Below, piece by piece: positions 9,169 through 19,669 of a stretch of 64,000 bases of DNA. Numbering within the stretch: the first letter of the stretch is position 1; each line of letters opens with the position of its first letter. A program made the position numbers and the translations under genes. Under the pieces are notes generated by a model, which was not told the origin of the DNA, searched no databases, and saw nothing but the letters and a program-made list of their open reading frames with translations. Source of the DNA: Forficula auricularia (lineage: Eukaryota; Arthropoda; Insecta; Dermaptera; Forficulidae); assembly GCA_024734495.1 (NCBI GenBank), contig JALMQS010000102.1:10201140-10265139 (forward strand), given 5' to 3'.

Positions 9169-10249
9169 AAAATTTAGTTAATTTATGGACTGCCTTTCAT
9201 TATAACCTACTTATTTCGTTTACCAGTCCGTCTTTCTAAGAAAATAAATAAGATTTAAAAATAGATATAAACTGTAGCAGATTTTCTTGGATTTTCGTAC
9301 ATTTATATTTAGTATAGGATGATTCGTGTCCATGATTTATAAATTGAATTCAGGACTTGTAAGGATATGGACAAAAATATACATTTATACATATCGTCGC
9401 TGATCTTACAAAACCTTGTAAGTCCGAATTTTGGTCAAATACGTATTATAGGTACGTTTATACCGACCAACTTTTCACGGGGCGCGTGTCTAATGAAACC
9501 TTATTATTCTATTCCAATTTAATTTCGCGCTACGGACAAATAATAAATATTAAATTGTATTTGTATTTGGTTTTTCTTGTTTTCTGGCAAACAATGAATT
9601 TAGGACTTACGAGGTTTTGTAAGATCAGCGAGGATATGTATTTTTACTTTACCATACAAGGTAGGGTCAAGTATTGATATCGTGCATGAAAAAAGTGGTT
9701 TTTTGTCCTTTTTTTTAGAAATATCTCAAAAACGACTGAAACTATTTTGATTAAAAAAATTGAGCTAAACCATGGCATTTCGCTCTACAAAAAAAATTTA
9801 TATTTTTCGAGATAATAATTGTTTTGTCGAAATGTCTGTTAGTCTGGTTGTCTGTGCATTACCAAATTTTTTTGGACTAGCTAGCCAAAAACTAGTTTGA
9901 ATATCGAAACCAAATTTCACACGTAGTTTTTGGACCATTGAGATTAAGAGCTGATTAGATTTTGGTGCATATCGAACCAAAATTAAGGGGGGGGGGGGTT
10001 AAAAATTAAAAATCTAGGCCATTTGAGCAAACTCAACCAAATTTTGTATACATAATCAGTGGACCCCAGAAGTCTGAATATGCAAAAACAAATCGCCCAA
10101 AATGGGGGGTGGGGGGTGGTGTAGGGTCAAAAAATGAAAATCTTGGCCATTTATCAAACTCAACCAAATTTTGTATACATAATCAGTTGGACCCCAGAAG
10201 TATAAAAATTCAAAAACTAACACCCCTACATGATTATGAATAATTTTTT

Positions 10250-10533
10250 AGCTATCTAATTAAGAAAAGGAGGGAAAAAAATTGTTTTTCTATGCCTTCG
10301 TTAAAAATGAAGAAAGTTTTTGAACACTACTGTGGAGAGAAGAAGGAAACATTTTATTTGTTTCATTCATTGACCCTTTGAAACCCTGAAGAAGGAGGGA
10401 AAAATCCTCCGAAACGTCGGTTTGAAAGGAAAGGAGGAAGGATTCCAATAAATTACACCTTATTTTATATGTGTTAATTTTTTCTTTCCTCACTACCTCT
10501 GGGTTGCCTTCCATTACATTCAATTATTATGAA
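10250..10533 (+). mobile_element. Inserted hammerhead-bearing element
   Basis: Splits the dispersed repeat and is flanked by ATTATGAATAATTTT on both sides (about 10236-10250 and 10528-10543), a target duplication of about 15 bp. It carries motif HH5 and ends TGGGTTGCCTTCCATTACA, resembling the CTGCCTTTCATTATA ends after HH4 and HH6. A non-autonomous PLE-like or retrozyme-like origin is an inference. Confidence 0.55.
10375..10429 (+). ncRNA. Hammerhead-ribozyme-like motif (HH5)
   Basis: CCTTTGAAACC-CTGAAGA-A-GGAGG-loop-CCTCC-GAAAC-GTC-GGTTTGAAAGG. Stem I has two helices (AACC/GGTT and CCTT/AAGG) around a loop. Stem II is a perfect 5 bp. It has one extra base after CUGAAGA and no stem III loop. 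This is the best preserved of the CUGAAGA class here. Confidence 0.6.
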
Positions 10534-10761
10534 TAATTTTAGGGGTCAGGTTGTATGGTAAAGTCAAGTGGATGGCCACATCAGAACACGACAGCTTATT
10601 TTAAACAAAAATAAATCAGAGTTGAACGTCGATTTATTCCAACTTTATTAGCAGCTTAGATATTTTATTATTTTTAATATGATGAATAAATCTATTTAAT
10701 AAATTAAAATAGGTTATTATAATAAAAAGGGAAACCGTAACTATAGTTAATTAATAAATAA

Positions 10762-10830
10762 AGAGGCACCGGCAGTATAGTGGCTAGTGCGCTAGAACTT
10801 TAATTCTAGTATCTCGCTTCATTCAAAAAA
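10762..10830 (+). mobile_element. Possible tRNA-derived SINE remnant
   Basis: CCGGCAGTATAGTGGCTAGT followed by GCGCTAGAACTTTAATTCTAG-like sequence resembles a tRNA 5' half with an A-box and anticodon arm. No B-box was found downstream, so it is at best a degenerate SINE head. Confidence 0.35.
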
Positions 10831-11149
10831 TATTCTTCATCTTTATTAAAAATGTAAGGCGATTCAATAAATCGAAAGAAGGGCAAAGTGTGAACAATTC
10901 ACTAGAAAATTTACTATGGAGAGTATTCTCTCCATTGTAATAGCCCAACGCTCGAAATCGAGTTTGGTACAAGAAGGAAAATAAATAAATAAAATAACTA
11001 TTAATTGTCTAGTTATGGTTCTCTCAGTACTCTAATAACGAATTTTAATTGATTAAATCTATTCATTCTGACATTTAAAATAATTAAATTTAAATTGTTT
11101 GATAAAGTCAGGATAAATCGACGAATCGTTCAACCATGATTAATTTTTA

Positions 11150-11152
<3 letters not shown>

Positions 11153-11193
<41 letters not shown>
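11153..11193. repeat. (TA)n microsatellite
   Basis: Uninterrupted alternating AT tract of about 40 bp. Confidence 0.9.
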
Positions 11194-11197
<4 letters not shown>

Positions 11198-11389
11198 CAG
11201 TGAATCCTGAATTAAATTTATGTGTGGCATCATTTAAGAGAGGAGGGCATTGGTCTCCCTGTTTAGAATCGTTTGTGCTATTTTAATTCGTATAAGCAAA
11301 ATTTGTGAGATTTTTACACGCTTTATATTAGCTTCACCTGTATTTATGTATGTATATATGTATGTATGTATGTATTTATCTATGTATCA

Positions 11390-12115
11390 TATTGTAATAT
11401 TGTTGCTATCACTGAAAGGAAAGACAAATGGGAACCGAGTTATACACACTCCATCAATAACTATTCAATACCCTGAAGAAGGAGAGAAAAAGTCTCCGAA
11501 ACTTCGGAAATTGAATAAATTTTAAATAATTTATGGACTCCCTTTCATTATAACCTACTTATTTCTATTTTAAATTATATATAACATCCGAAGTATTTTC
11601 TTGGAGATTTAGTTGTAGATATATTACAATAGAAATTTAACAGAGAGGAAGTCCACAAAAGATCAAATTTCGAATAAAATTATTTATAGCAATTTCATTT
11701 CCATTTTTTTAAAAAACGACACTTAGTGGATTTTTCCTCCTTCTTCAGTGTTTTAGAGCCAGTTGTATGTCGATTGGTAAAGTCTTTGTAAAAGTTGACA
11801 AAGGGTAAAACCTTAGAATTCACCTTGTGCCCGGCGGGATGGCCAATCAGATGAATGTACGTGTCATATGATTGACCATCCGGCAGGGCACAATGTGAAT
11901 TGTAACGTTTTACCCTTTGTCAACTTTTACAAAGACTTTACCAATCGACATACAACTGGCCCTTAAAGTGTCAATGAAGAAATTTTAAAAGCACCTGTAT
12001 TTTTACACGCTTTATATTCACCTGTTTGTATATATCTATTTATGTATCAATGTGACTTTTGTTCTGTTAAATTCCGCAAACATTTCTCTATAAAAATAAT
12101 TAAGACTAAAAACTA
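11390..12115 (+). repeat. Right arm of the 1 kb inverted duplication
   Basis: Reverse complement of 7612-8625 without the hAT MITE. It includes motif HH6 and an inner hairpin around GGATGGCCAATCAGATGAA and its complement. Short ORFs here are not protein-like. Confidence 0.8.
11464..11515 (+). ncRNA. Hammerhead-ribozyme-like motif (HH6)
   Basis: TTCAATACC-CTGAAGA-A-GGAGA-loop-TCTCC-GAAAC-TTC-GGAAATTGAA. Stems I and II are preserved. The triplet is UUC where sister copies have GUC, which breaks the ACGU symmetry. Confidence 0.5.
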
Positions 12116-12139
12116 AAAAAATAAATTATAGTAGTATTT

Positions 12140-12316
12140 AAAAAAAACTAAAAAACACGCTTCTAAAAAGTACAAAATAATGTAATACTTAATCAAAAAG
12201 CGTGGGGCACTTTGTCGAAATTAATTAAAAGTACATGTTTCTGCCCCCCACGCTTTTTGATTAAGTATTACATTATTTTGTACTTTTTAGAAGCGTGTTT
12301 TTTAGTTTTTTTTTTT
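12140..12316. repeat. Hairpin repeat, copy 2
   Basis: Same palindrome as 7405-7577 in inverted context, with arms AATCAAAAAGCGTGGGGC and its complement. It closes the inverted duplication. Confidence 0.8.
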
Positions 12317-12904
12317 TTTAATATAATTTATTTCTTAATATTTCTTTCAATTTAATTTTGAAATGAAATTTTACAATCTCGAAAATGAATAGTCTCTAGA
12401 AAACTAATATAAACTAAAAAATAATAATAATAATGATGAAATTCGCTCAAAACGTCTCATATGTCGACCTACGTCTGCCTAATACCATAGTTTAAATAAA
12501 ATAAAGTAAAAATACAATTTTTGTTTTTACCATTTCCTATGATACTAGCTCCTTAGCCATTTTATTTAAATCAATATATTAGCTCCACTAAACACGATTT
12601 TCTTTAAATAATAATAATAATAAACTTTTCGATTATAAATTTTCGAAATTTATTTTTAAATAGAAAAAAAAATCAATTTTAATAAACCTTATTATGAAAA
12701 TAAATTTAATTTAATCCCTAATTAACTTCTAAGAAAATAGACACTCGTAGGGGTTCAGGGAGCGAAGTCGAAATCAGATTTCTTATAACTACTTATAAAT
12801 ATGAAAACATTAGAATAAAATAAAATTAAATCAAAAATTTTTGAGCGAATTAATATTCTGGGTCAGGGTATCGAGTAATAGAATTATTTGAGAAGATATT
12901 ATAC
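12317..12904. other. AT-rich non-coding stretch
   Basis: AT-rich sequence with short AAT/TAA trinucleotide runs at 12420-12434 and 12608-12622. No gene or repeat was recognised. Confidence 0.4.
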
Positions 12905-12917
12905 CTGTAACTTTTAA

Positions 12918-13085
12918 GGGGTTAGGTGTTGGTTCTAGGTGAAACATTTTAATATAATAATAAAACTTGAGTAAGATACGAGGTAGGTTTACCAAAAAAA
13001 GAAATAAAACAAAATCGAGTTTTGTTTTATTTCTTTTTTTTTTGTGAAACCTACCTCGCATCTTACTCAAGTTTTATTATTATAT
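12918..13085 (+). repeat. GTGTTGG/GTGAAACAT core plus palindrome
   Basis: Core TTAGGTGTTGGTTCTAGG then TGAAACATT (12922-12948). A palindrome of about 135 bp follows, with arms AATAATAAAACTTGAGTAAG and its complement meeting near 13020. The arm sequence is unrelated to the arms beside the same core elsewhere in the window. Confidence 0.7.
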
Positions 13086-13170
13086 ACTAGCTTTTCCTGC
13101 GTGCCTTCGGCACGCCCTCGAAGCTCGGCCCTCCGGCTGGTGCCTGGCGGGCAGCGTCTCAGTCCAAAAA
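13086..13170 (+). repeat. GC-rich hairpin repeat end
   Basis: ACTAGCTTTTCCTGC then GTGCCTTCGGCAC, a small TTC-loop hairpin, followed by a GC-rich patch in otherwise AT-rich DNA. It parallels 20879-20945. Looks like the end of a dispersed element of unknown class. Confidence 0.45.
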
Positions 13171-13534
13171 ATTTATTTCTCTTAAAAAACCACACTCCAA
13201 ATGTATATCCGTAAACCACCGAAAATATTATACATCGTCTCTTAAAAGTTTCGCCTCTTTAATTTTTGAGTGGCGAGGGTGGGGGTGAGGAATAATTATC
13301 AATATATTTAATGTTTCTTAATTTAAAATGAATTGGAGTCTTTCATTTCAAAATTCGAGTCCAAATTACAATTATATTTCAAATTTGCCTGGTTAATGAA
13401 AATCGATTGGAGCCATCAGTTTAAAATCCGAGCTGACAATTATATTTCAAATTTGCCTCGTTAATTAATATATATTTAATGTTTCTTAATTTAAAATCTA
13501 TTGGTGTTTTTTCATTTTCATTCGAGTTCATATG
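13171..13534. repeat. Degenerate direct repeats
   Basis: TTTAATGTTTCTTAATTTAA occurs near 13307 and 13476, and TATATTTCAAATTTGCCT occurs near 13373 and 13442. They form a loose tandem of about 170 and 70 bp periods. Non-coding. Confidence 0.5.
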
Positions 13535-13544
13535 AATACAATAT

Positions 13545-13745
13545 TATCTCGACACAAAGTCTAAATCAAAAATATATAGTTTTAGTAACAGAAATCAAGA
13601 TATAAATATTAATGTTGCATTGGTGTAATGGCTAGAGCTGATGCCCTTAGTTCAAGAGTTCGTCGGTTCGATTCTAGGCAAGAGGATAATTTTTTTAAAG
13701 AAAATTCTCTTAGCGTTGTTACAAATTAATCTAGGCTCTTATATA
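13545..13745 (+). mobile_element. tRNA-derived SINE, second family, copy 1
   Basis: Leader CGACACAAAGTCTAAATC, then tRNA-like GGTGTAATGGCTAGAGC (A-box) and GTCGGTTCGATTCTAGG (B-box, about 13660-13676), then GCGTTGTTACAAATTAATCT and a TA microsatellite. A second copy is at 25405-25582. The cloverleaf is incomplete, so it is not a functional tRNA gene. Confidence 0.7.
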
Positions 13746-14066
13746 TATATATATATATTATACCTGGTTTGCTTGAGAGGCTGACGAAGCTTGCTTTTTA
13801 GTTCACGGGCGGCAACATGGTTATGATTCACTCTAAATTATTTTTTTATTTTTACTTATCATATTAAAAAATAACTAAAAGCTTGGGAAACATAATTTCC
13901 AAGAATTATTCAACCCATGTTATATCAAAAACAGAAATTTCGTAATGATGACATTTTCAACAGTGGATGATTTAGCACCTAACCCCAGGTGGAATTCAAT
14001 TTTGAGTCCCCCCTCTAATATTTTCACTACCCCTACACCGTATATAGTGTGCATTTCACGCGCACA

Positions 14067-14395
14067 TTTTTTACTTTACCATACAGGGTATGGTCAAATA
14101 TTGTATCGTGCATGAGAAAATTTGTTTTTTGCGTCTTTTTTTCGAAATATCTCAAAAAGGGCTGAAAACATTTTGATTAAAAAAATTGAGCGAAACCATA
14201 GCATTTCGGTCTACAAAAATCCTCTAATAAGTGAACATCGAAAAAAATTATATTTTTCGAGATAATAACGGATTTGTCAAAATGTCTGTTAGTTTGTCTG
14301 TTATTCTGTTAGTCTCTGCGTTACCAAACTTTTGTGGACGAGCTAGGTCAAAAACTAGTGGGAATTTCAAAACCAAATTTCACATGTAGTGATGT
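14067..14395 (+). repeat. ACTTTACCATACA dispersed repeat, copy 2 (5' part)
   Basis: Starts TTACTTTACCATACAGGG and matches copy 1 to the CAAATTTCACATGTAGT region. The rest, including the G-rich tandem units and the right end, is missing. Confidence 0.8.
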
Positions 14396-14708
14396 AGTCA
14401 CATCAGAATAAATTATTATATTAGATTTCACTATTTTTCGGTAAATAATAGAGGACATTTTAAACATTTATTATAATGAATTCCATTCATGTGATTTCAT
14501 CTTTTGAGTTTTTCGGGAATGCCCTGATTGATAAAGTGAATAAAGAATTCTAATTTGATGCCCCAGGTGTGACCTGTGCAGAAATCCGCAACTTTTTTTT
14601 TCAAAATAAACATAAATATCTATAGGTTTCGGGGTTTTTAGCTTCAAAAATTTAGGTTGAAAAATGCACAAAATCAGAGAAAAATGAAAAACTAAGAATG
14701 GTTTTAGG

Positions 14709-14874
14709 CGAGGAGTGAATCTCGATTGGAGTTAGGTGTATCACGTCTTTGGAATTATGGGGAATTAATTTGAAATTAATTAGATAATGCCTCTTTATCT
14801 ATTGTCTTCTAATTTGAAATGAAAGTGGAAGTGGATGTAGGTGTACACGATATTAGGTCGCGGTTCACCCCTCG
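14709..14874 (+). mobile_element. MITE, GAGGGGTGAACCGCGA family, copy 2
   Basis: Same layout as 1057-1221. The left terminal repeat is diverged (CGAGGAGTGAATCTCGA) and the right is intact (TCGCGGTTCACCCCTCG). No coding capacity. Confidence 0.75.
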
Positions 14875-14949
14875 GTTGTAGATAATGAGGTGAAATTTGA
14901 CAAACATGTTTAAAAAAGTTCCGAAAAATTTGTCGAAATCGTACCTATA

Positions 14950-15867
14950 CCAGGTGTACCGGAAAGTCATTACCGGTTTTTCTAACAGATGTCGCTAGGC
15001 TTAAGTATGCAATGTTATGATTTGACACATATGCATTTTATTCTACTGACATCAAGCTTCAAAGCTATACATGTTATATTTTGCGAAAGTAACACCTTCA
15101 TAGATTTATACCTCTTTGAAAATGTCAAGTTTCATGCCTGAAAACGTGCATTTGCGGCACGCATTACTTTTCTTATTTAATCAAAAGAAAAAGCCGTTGA
15201 TAGTCATCGTTTGCTGGTAGAAACTTACGGTGAGCATGCTTTAACCTTAAAAACATGTGAGGTGTCGTTTCGAAAATTCAAAAGTGGTGATTTCGATGTG
15301 CAAGATAAAGAACGTTCTGGTAGACCAAAAAAGTTTGAAGATGCGAAACTACAGGAGTTATTGGATGAAGACCCAACCCAAACTCAAAAACAATTGAAAA
15401 AACAATACACTGACAACAAATGATCAATTTGAACCACGCATTGATCGAAAAACGTCCAGAATGGGCCCGAAGACACGGTAAAGTGATTTTACAACACGAT
15501 AACGCGCCGTCTCATAAAGCAAAACCGGTCAAGGAAGCGTTGAAAGCACTTGGGTGGGACATATTATCGCACCCGCCGTACTCTCCAGACCTTGCCCCGT
15601 CCGACTATCAACTTTTCGCATCGATGGGACACGCGCTTGCAGAGCAGCACTTCGCCAATTTCGAAGAAGTTAGAAAATGGCTCGATGAATGGTTTTGCTC
15701 AAAGGACAAACAGTTTTTTTGGGATGGCATCCATAAATTGCCAGAAAGATGGGCAAGGTGTATAGAATCAAATGGCCAATACTTTGAATAAATAAATTTT
15801 CCATTTTCTTAAAAATTACGTAGTTTTTTTTTCGAAAAAACCGGTAATGACTTTCCGGTACACCTAG
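14950..15867 (+). mobile_element. Internally deleted mariner (DD34D)
   Basis: Bounded by terminal inverted repeats AGGTGTACCGGAAAGTCATT and its complement, with TA on both sides (14948-14949 and 15868-15869). At 918 bp it is about 0.4 kb shorter than a typical mariner of about 1.3 kb. The middle of the transposase gene is missing at about 15420. Confidence 0.9.
15211..15791 (+). pseudogene. Mariner transposase, internally deleted
   Basis: The first segment (15211-15423) is an N-terminal DNA-binding region with SFRKFKSGDFDVQDKERSGR and PKKFED. A deletion removes the linker and the first catalytic Asp. The second segment (15420-15791) has VILQHDNAPSH and HPPYSPDLAPSDYQLFASMG, with 34 residues between the second and third catalytic Asp, the mariner DD34D spacing. 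The two segments are in different frames. The protein is non-functional, though the intact ends could be moved in trans. Confidence 0.9.
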
Positions 15868-15948
15868 TATACATGTAGTTTTGAAGAAGTTTTCATTTTT
15901 CATCTAATTTAATGACCAAGACCCACCTGCATTGAGATTCAGATCCAG

Positions 15949-16050
15949 AAATTAAATTAGGTTGGATTTGGTGGTGAAACACCACAAACTCCAACCTAAT
16001 TTAATTTTAACAATGTTTCACTATAAACCAACACCGAGTTCCCTAAATTT
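15949..16050 (-). mobile_element. Short hairpin insertion with 13 bp target duplication
   Basis: Flanked by GATTCAGATCCAG at 15936-15948 and 16051-16063. It contains a tight hairpin (AGGTTGGATTTGGTGG and TCCAACCT arms) and, on the minus strand, the conserved core CGGTGTTGGTTTATAG then TGAAACATTG. A near-identical element at 25194-25298 has its own target duplication, so this is a real mobile unit of about 100 bp. It lies in the putative intron just upstream of the host exon. Confidence 0.8.
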
Positions 16051-16181
16051 GATTCAGATCCAGGTAATAAAATCTCTTCCTTGTCTCCTTCTTTTAACAA
16101 TCCAGGCTTTTGTGAGTTGCACCTTCTTGATGTTACTCCTTTATACCTTGTATTCTTAAATATTTTTTTCTTATGTTTTAG

Positions 16182-16861
16182 GTGAAAGAGTAGATCCACA
16201 AAAACTCATGACTATGTTTGGCTTGGCAAAAGGCGCCTTTTATAGTACGTTAATCGAATATGCCAACATTCCAAATTACAATACAGAAGAGATGAAAACT
16301 TATCTTGAAGCTCATTGCCCTCCAGGACAGTTGGACAATTTTCGAAATGAAATTATTTCCCCGGAATTTCAGACACTGGAGTATACTACCCGGGCTCGTC
16401 TCCTGAGGATGATGCTCTCGCCATCCTCAACCCATCTCATTCTCTATTCCTCTCCACATTCGTACGATAAAAATTTGATGGATTTACTTATCAAAAATTG
16501 CGTCGCGATTACTAGACTCGATCTCACTCACTTCTGGATGGATTGCAATAATTCGGAAATTGTTGATAAATTTATTCAACTTTTAAAACAATTAAAAGAT
16601 AGTTTGGATGCAATTTTTTTAATGAGTTGTAATGAAAAAATTCGTAGATATATCATGAAAAACTGTCGTAATCTATTAGAGCTTAAAATAATCTATATGT
16701 ATAAAACGGACGAAACAACGAAGAAAACATCCATAGAACAAACTTCTCCGAATTCTTCACTAAACTTTAAAAAAAGTGAAAATGAAGTAAAAACTGAAGG
16801 GAATTCCGCTGTGAAAATGGTTTCCAATGCTATAGACACTTTGGGTTTACACTTTCAATAA
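16182..16861 (+). CDS. Terminal coding exon of an unidentified host gene
   Basis: An acceptor-like pyrimidine-rich tract ending TTATGTTTTAG (16171-16181) precedes an open frame that starts mid-codon (two bases complete a codon) and runs 226 codons to TAA at 16859-16861. The ATG at 16208 is internal; the frame is open upstream to the acceptor (GERVDPQKLMTMFGLAKG). Visible features are a Leu-rich helical middle (LLRMMLSP, MDLLIKNCVAITRLDLTHFW, FIQLLKQLKD, NCRNLLELKIIYMY), vaguely like irregular leucine-rich repeats, and a polar Lys/Ser/Thr-rich tail. No catalytic motif, signal peptide or membrane span is seen. I do not recognise the family. Codon use and composition are protein-like, unlike the flanks. 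Upstream exons were not found; a processed fragment cannot be excluded. Confidence 0.65.
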
Positions 16862-17312
16862 AAACTTCTAGTAATTTCAATATTCTAAAAAAATATTCAT
16901 TTAAATAAATTTAGGTATTTGGAAAAATGTAGGTAATTAAATATTATAAAATTTCTTGATTGTATTATGTTAATAATTAAATATGATTCTTTAATAAAAA
17001 GTGAATAGTTCAATAAACATTACAAGATGAAGAAGTTCAAAATACTTATAATAATCTGTTACTTTCGATTAATCAAAAGAACATTAAACATTTCGGGAAT
17101 AGTGTTTGCCTTATTAATGAGATCATTTTTCTCGTTTCTTGTTTTATTAAACTATTAACTGATTGTTTTCATAATAAATTTCTCATTTAAATATTATTAG
17201 AATTGATTTCTTGTTTTATTTTATTCTATTGATAATTTTTATTTATTTATAGCGTTTTCTGTTGGACAATTCAGTGCAGATTTTCTTGTATTAAGTGCAA
17301 TGAATTTCTTAA
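16862..17312 (+). other. 3' flank of the host exon
   Basis: AATAAA overlaps the stop region (about 16857-16862), and further AATAAA-like hexamers lie near 16993 and 17012, consistent with a short 3' UTR. The rest is AT-rich and unassigned. Confidence 0.4.
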
Positions 17313-17597
17313 GGCGACTATGGGTCAGTGGCTAGAGTGCTGGCTCGCTGACTCGAAGATCGCTGGTTCGAGACCGAGTCTCGGCAGATAGATATTTGCA
17401 GTCGCCTCCTCTTGGAAAGTAATGGCAACCTACCAAGAGTATAATTGCCTAGTAACCTCTCCAAATTAGCCGTTCGGAACCGGCGTTAAAAAGTAGGTCC
17501 CGTATATCTGTGTAAAACAACTAAACACACTCAGCACAGGTATATGTGGAGAGGAGCCGACACCCGTTTCGGGTATGGCACTCGAAGAAGAAGAAGA
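17313..17597 (+). mobile_element. tRNA-derived SINE, third family, copy 1
   Basis: The tRNA-like head has GTCAGTGGCTAGAGTGC (A-box) and CTGGTTCGAGACC (B-box). The body has GCAGTCGCCTCCTCTTGG and CGGTATGGCACTCG-type sequence. The tail is (GAA)n, and the flanking duplication is TTTCTTAA. A second copy is at 23358-23639. The minus-strand ORF here is non-coding. Confidence 0.85.
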
Positions 17598-17796
17598 GTT
17601 TCTTAAAACCCAAATAATCATAATTGTAAGGCTATCATTTATAATAGTGATGATGAAGCAACTTCTTTTCAGATTGTACTGGAGTCTAACAGACAACGTT
17701 ATTAATTATATTTTTAATTACCTAGTTTCCTAAATCCTATAAAATCATTTTCAGCTATTTATTTATTTGTCTTTCATTGGTAGCTATATCAAAACA

Positions 17797-18206
17797 AACT
17801 TTTTACTTTACCATACGGGGTATGGTCAAGTATTGTATTCCTGAATGAAAAAAAGTGTTTTTTTGCTTATTTTTTTCGAAATATCTCAAAAACGGCTAAA
17901 ACTATTTTGATTAAAAAAAATTGAGCGAAAGCATTTCGGTCTACAAAAAAGCACTAATAAGTGAACATCGAAAAAATTATATTTTTCGAGATAATAATTG
18001 TTTTGTCAAAATGTCTGTTAGTCTGTTAGTCCGTGGACGATCTAACTCAAAAACTAGTGTGAATATCAAAACCAAATTTCACACGTAGTTTTGGTCCACC
18101 GTGATTAAGAGCTGATTAGATTTTGGTACATATCGACCCAAAATTAAGGGGGTGGAAGGGGGGGTTAAAAATAAAAAATATAGGCCATTTGAGCAAACTC
18201 AACCTT
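17797..18206 (+). repeat. ACTTTACCATACA dispersed repeat, copy 3 (5' part)
   Basis: Starts TTTACTTTACCATACGGGG and extends through TCACACGTAGTTTTGG to GAGCAAACTCAACC, where it is truncated before the tandem G-rich units. Confidence 0.8.
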
Positions 18207-18473
18207 AAAATCCGAAAGTATATTCGTGGCCTCCTTAAAACCCTAAAATATTTTCGCGGCCAGTACCCTCTCCCCCACCATTAGGTAACATACTCGTAAT
18301 TACTCCTACAAAAATTGTAAACCTACACTTATAAAAAAATATTTACACAGTTTTATTCAACTTGTAATTAGGTCTGTCTGTCTGTGTCAAATTTACCTAA
18401 TACGCTCAACGTTTTCATTTAGTTTGACCATATTCAAGAATATTGACATGTCATTAAATTCATCTGTTACTTA

Positions 18474-19471
18474 CATTCCACGCCAAATCGGACGGTTTGA
18501 AAAATTTTAATTTTTAATTTCCTTCATATTTTGTCATTTTTTAGTACCCATTAAATAACTCTTCCTGGTAAATTTTGAAATTTTTTTGATTTCCGGATTA
18601 AAAGATATCGAATTTCAGTTTTTCGCCCATAACTTCTTCAAAAGTGGTCCAAATTTAAATATTTTATTTTGAAATTTTTCTTTTTTTACATACTTTTTAT
18701 AACAAAATACAAAAAAATGATTTAAAGAGTTTTTATATTCGATTTTTGAGGTCGAAAATTTTAATCTTGTTTTTGAAACTGTAAACTCTTCGATTTTTTT
18801 GATAATTTTTTATTTTAAACTTCTATTCATTCTACAAATTTTAAGACCGGATTGATAGTGGACCTAAGATAATTACTATTTTTTTCGATTTTTGAAAATT
18901 TCGAAAAATTTTTATCCCTATATTAACCAATATTATAACCACTTTTTGGTATTAAGTTCTCTTTTTTTAGTTATTTTGAATTGATTTTTATCGTTAACAG
19001 GTGTTTAAAATAAATAATTAGTATTTTATTTTGTTGAAAGAAAATCAAAATCAAAAATCGAAAAAAAAAATAGTAATTAATACAAGACCCCTTCAACCTG
19101 ATCTTAAAATTTTTAGAATGAATAGAAGTTTAAAATGAAAAATTATCAACAAAATCGAAGAGTACATATACGGCTTCAAAAACAAGATTAAAATTTTCAA
19201 ATTCAAAAATTGCATATAAAAACACTAATTTTTTGGTATTTTTTCTAAAAAGCATGTGAAAAAACACAAATTTCAACAAAAAAAATTTGAATTTGGACCT
19301 TTTTGAAGAAGTTATGAGCGAAAAACCGAAATTCGATATCTCTTAAACCGGTGATCAAAAAAAATTACAAAATTTAACAGGAAGGGTTTTTTGATGGGTA
19401 TTAAAAAATGTCAAAAAATGGAGGAAATTAAAAATTAAAATTTTTCAAACCTTCCGAATTGGCGTGGAATG
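18474..19471. repeat. 1 kb inverted-repeat element
   Basis: Starts CATTCCACGCCAAATCGGA and ends TCCGAATTGGCGTGGAATG. Arms of about 430 bp (18474-18900 and 19040-19471) are complementary with scattered differences; the spacer is about 140 bp. Shared landmarks include GATATCGAATTTCAGTTTTT and ACTTCTTCAAAA. There is no transposase ORF. A large non-autonomous foldback transposon is likely. Confidence 0.8.
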
Positions 19472-19669
19472 CCCCAAATGTATCACTTATAAAAAGTAGT
19501 AACATTTTATTTTTCATTTATTTTTTTTTTATTTGTATAAACTTAAAAAATTCTAATATTTTCGCGGGCCCCCTGTTAAGAATCGCTGCCATAAATTCAT
19601 ACAGGTTTTAGAATTTGTTTATAAAGAAGCAATTTTAATGTGTGCTTTTTTTTTGTTAAGGGAGAATAG

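Larger units (their letters stand above)
9643..10594 (+). repeat. ACTTTACCATACA dispersed repeat, copy 1 (full length)
   Basis: Starts TACTTTACCATACAAGG and ends with TTGTATGGTAAAGTCAAGTG, so the ends are inverted around ACTTTACCATACA. It contains ATATCTCAAAAACG, AATGTCTGTTAGTCTG, TCACACGTAGTTTTTGG and tandem units of about 105 bp around TTTTGTATACATAATCAGT with G-tracts. An insertion at about 10250-10533 splits it. Other copies: 14067-14395, 17797-18206, 29555-29690, 31762-32346, 32950-33107, 33655-34442, 49966-51333. Confidence 0.8.
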
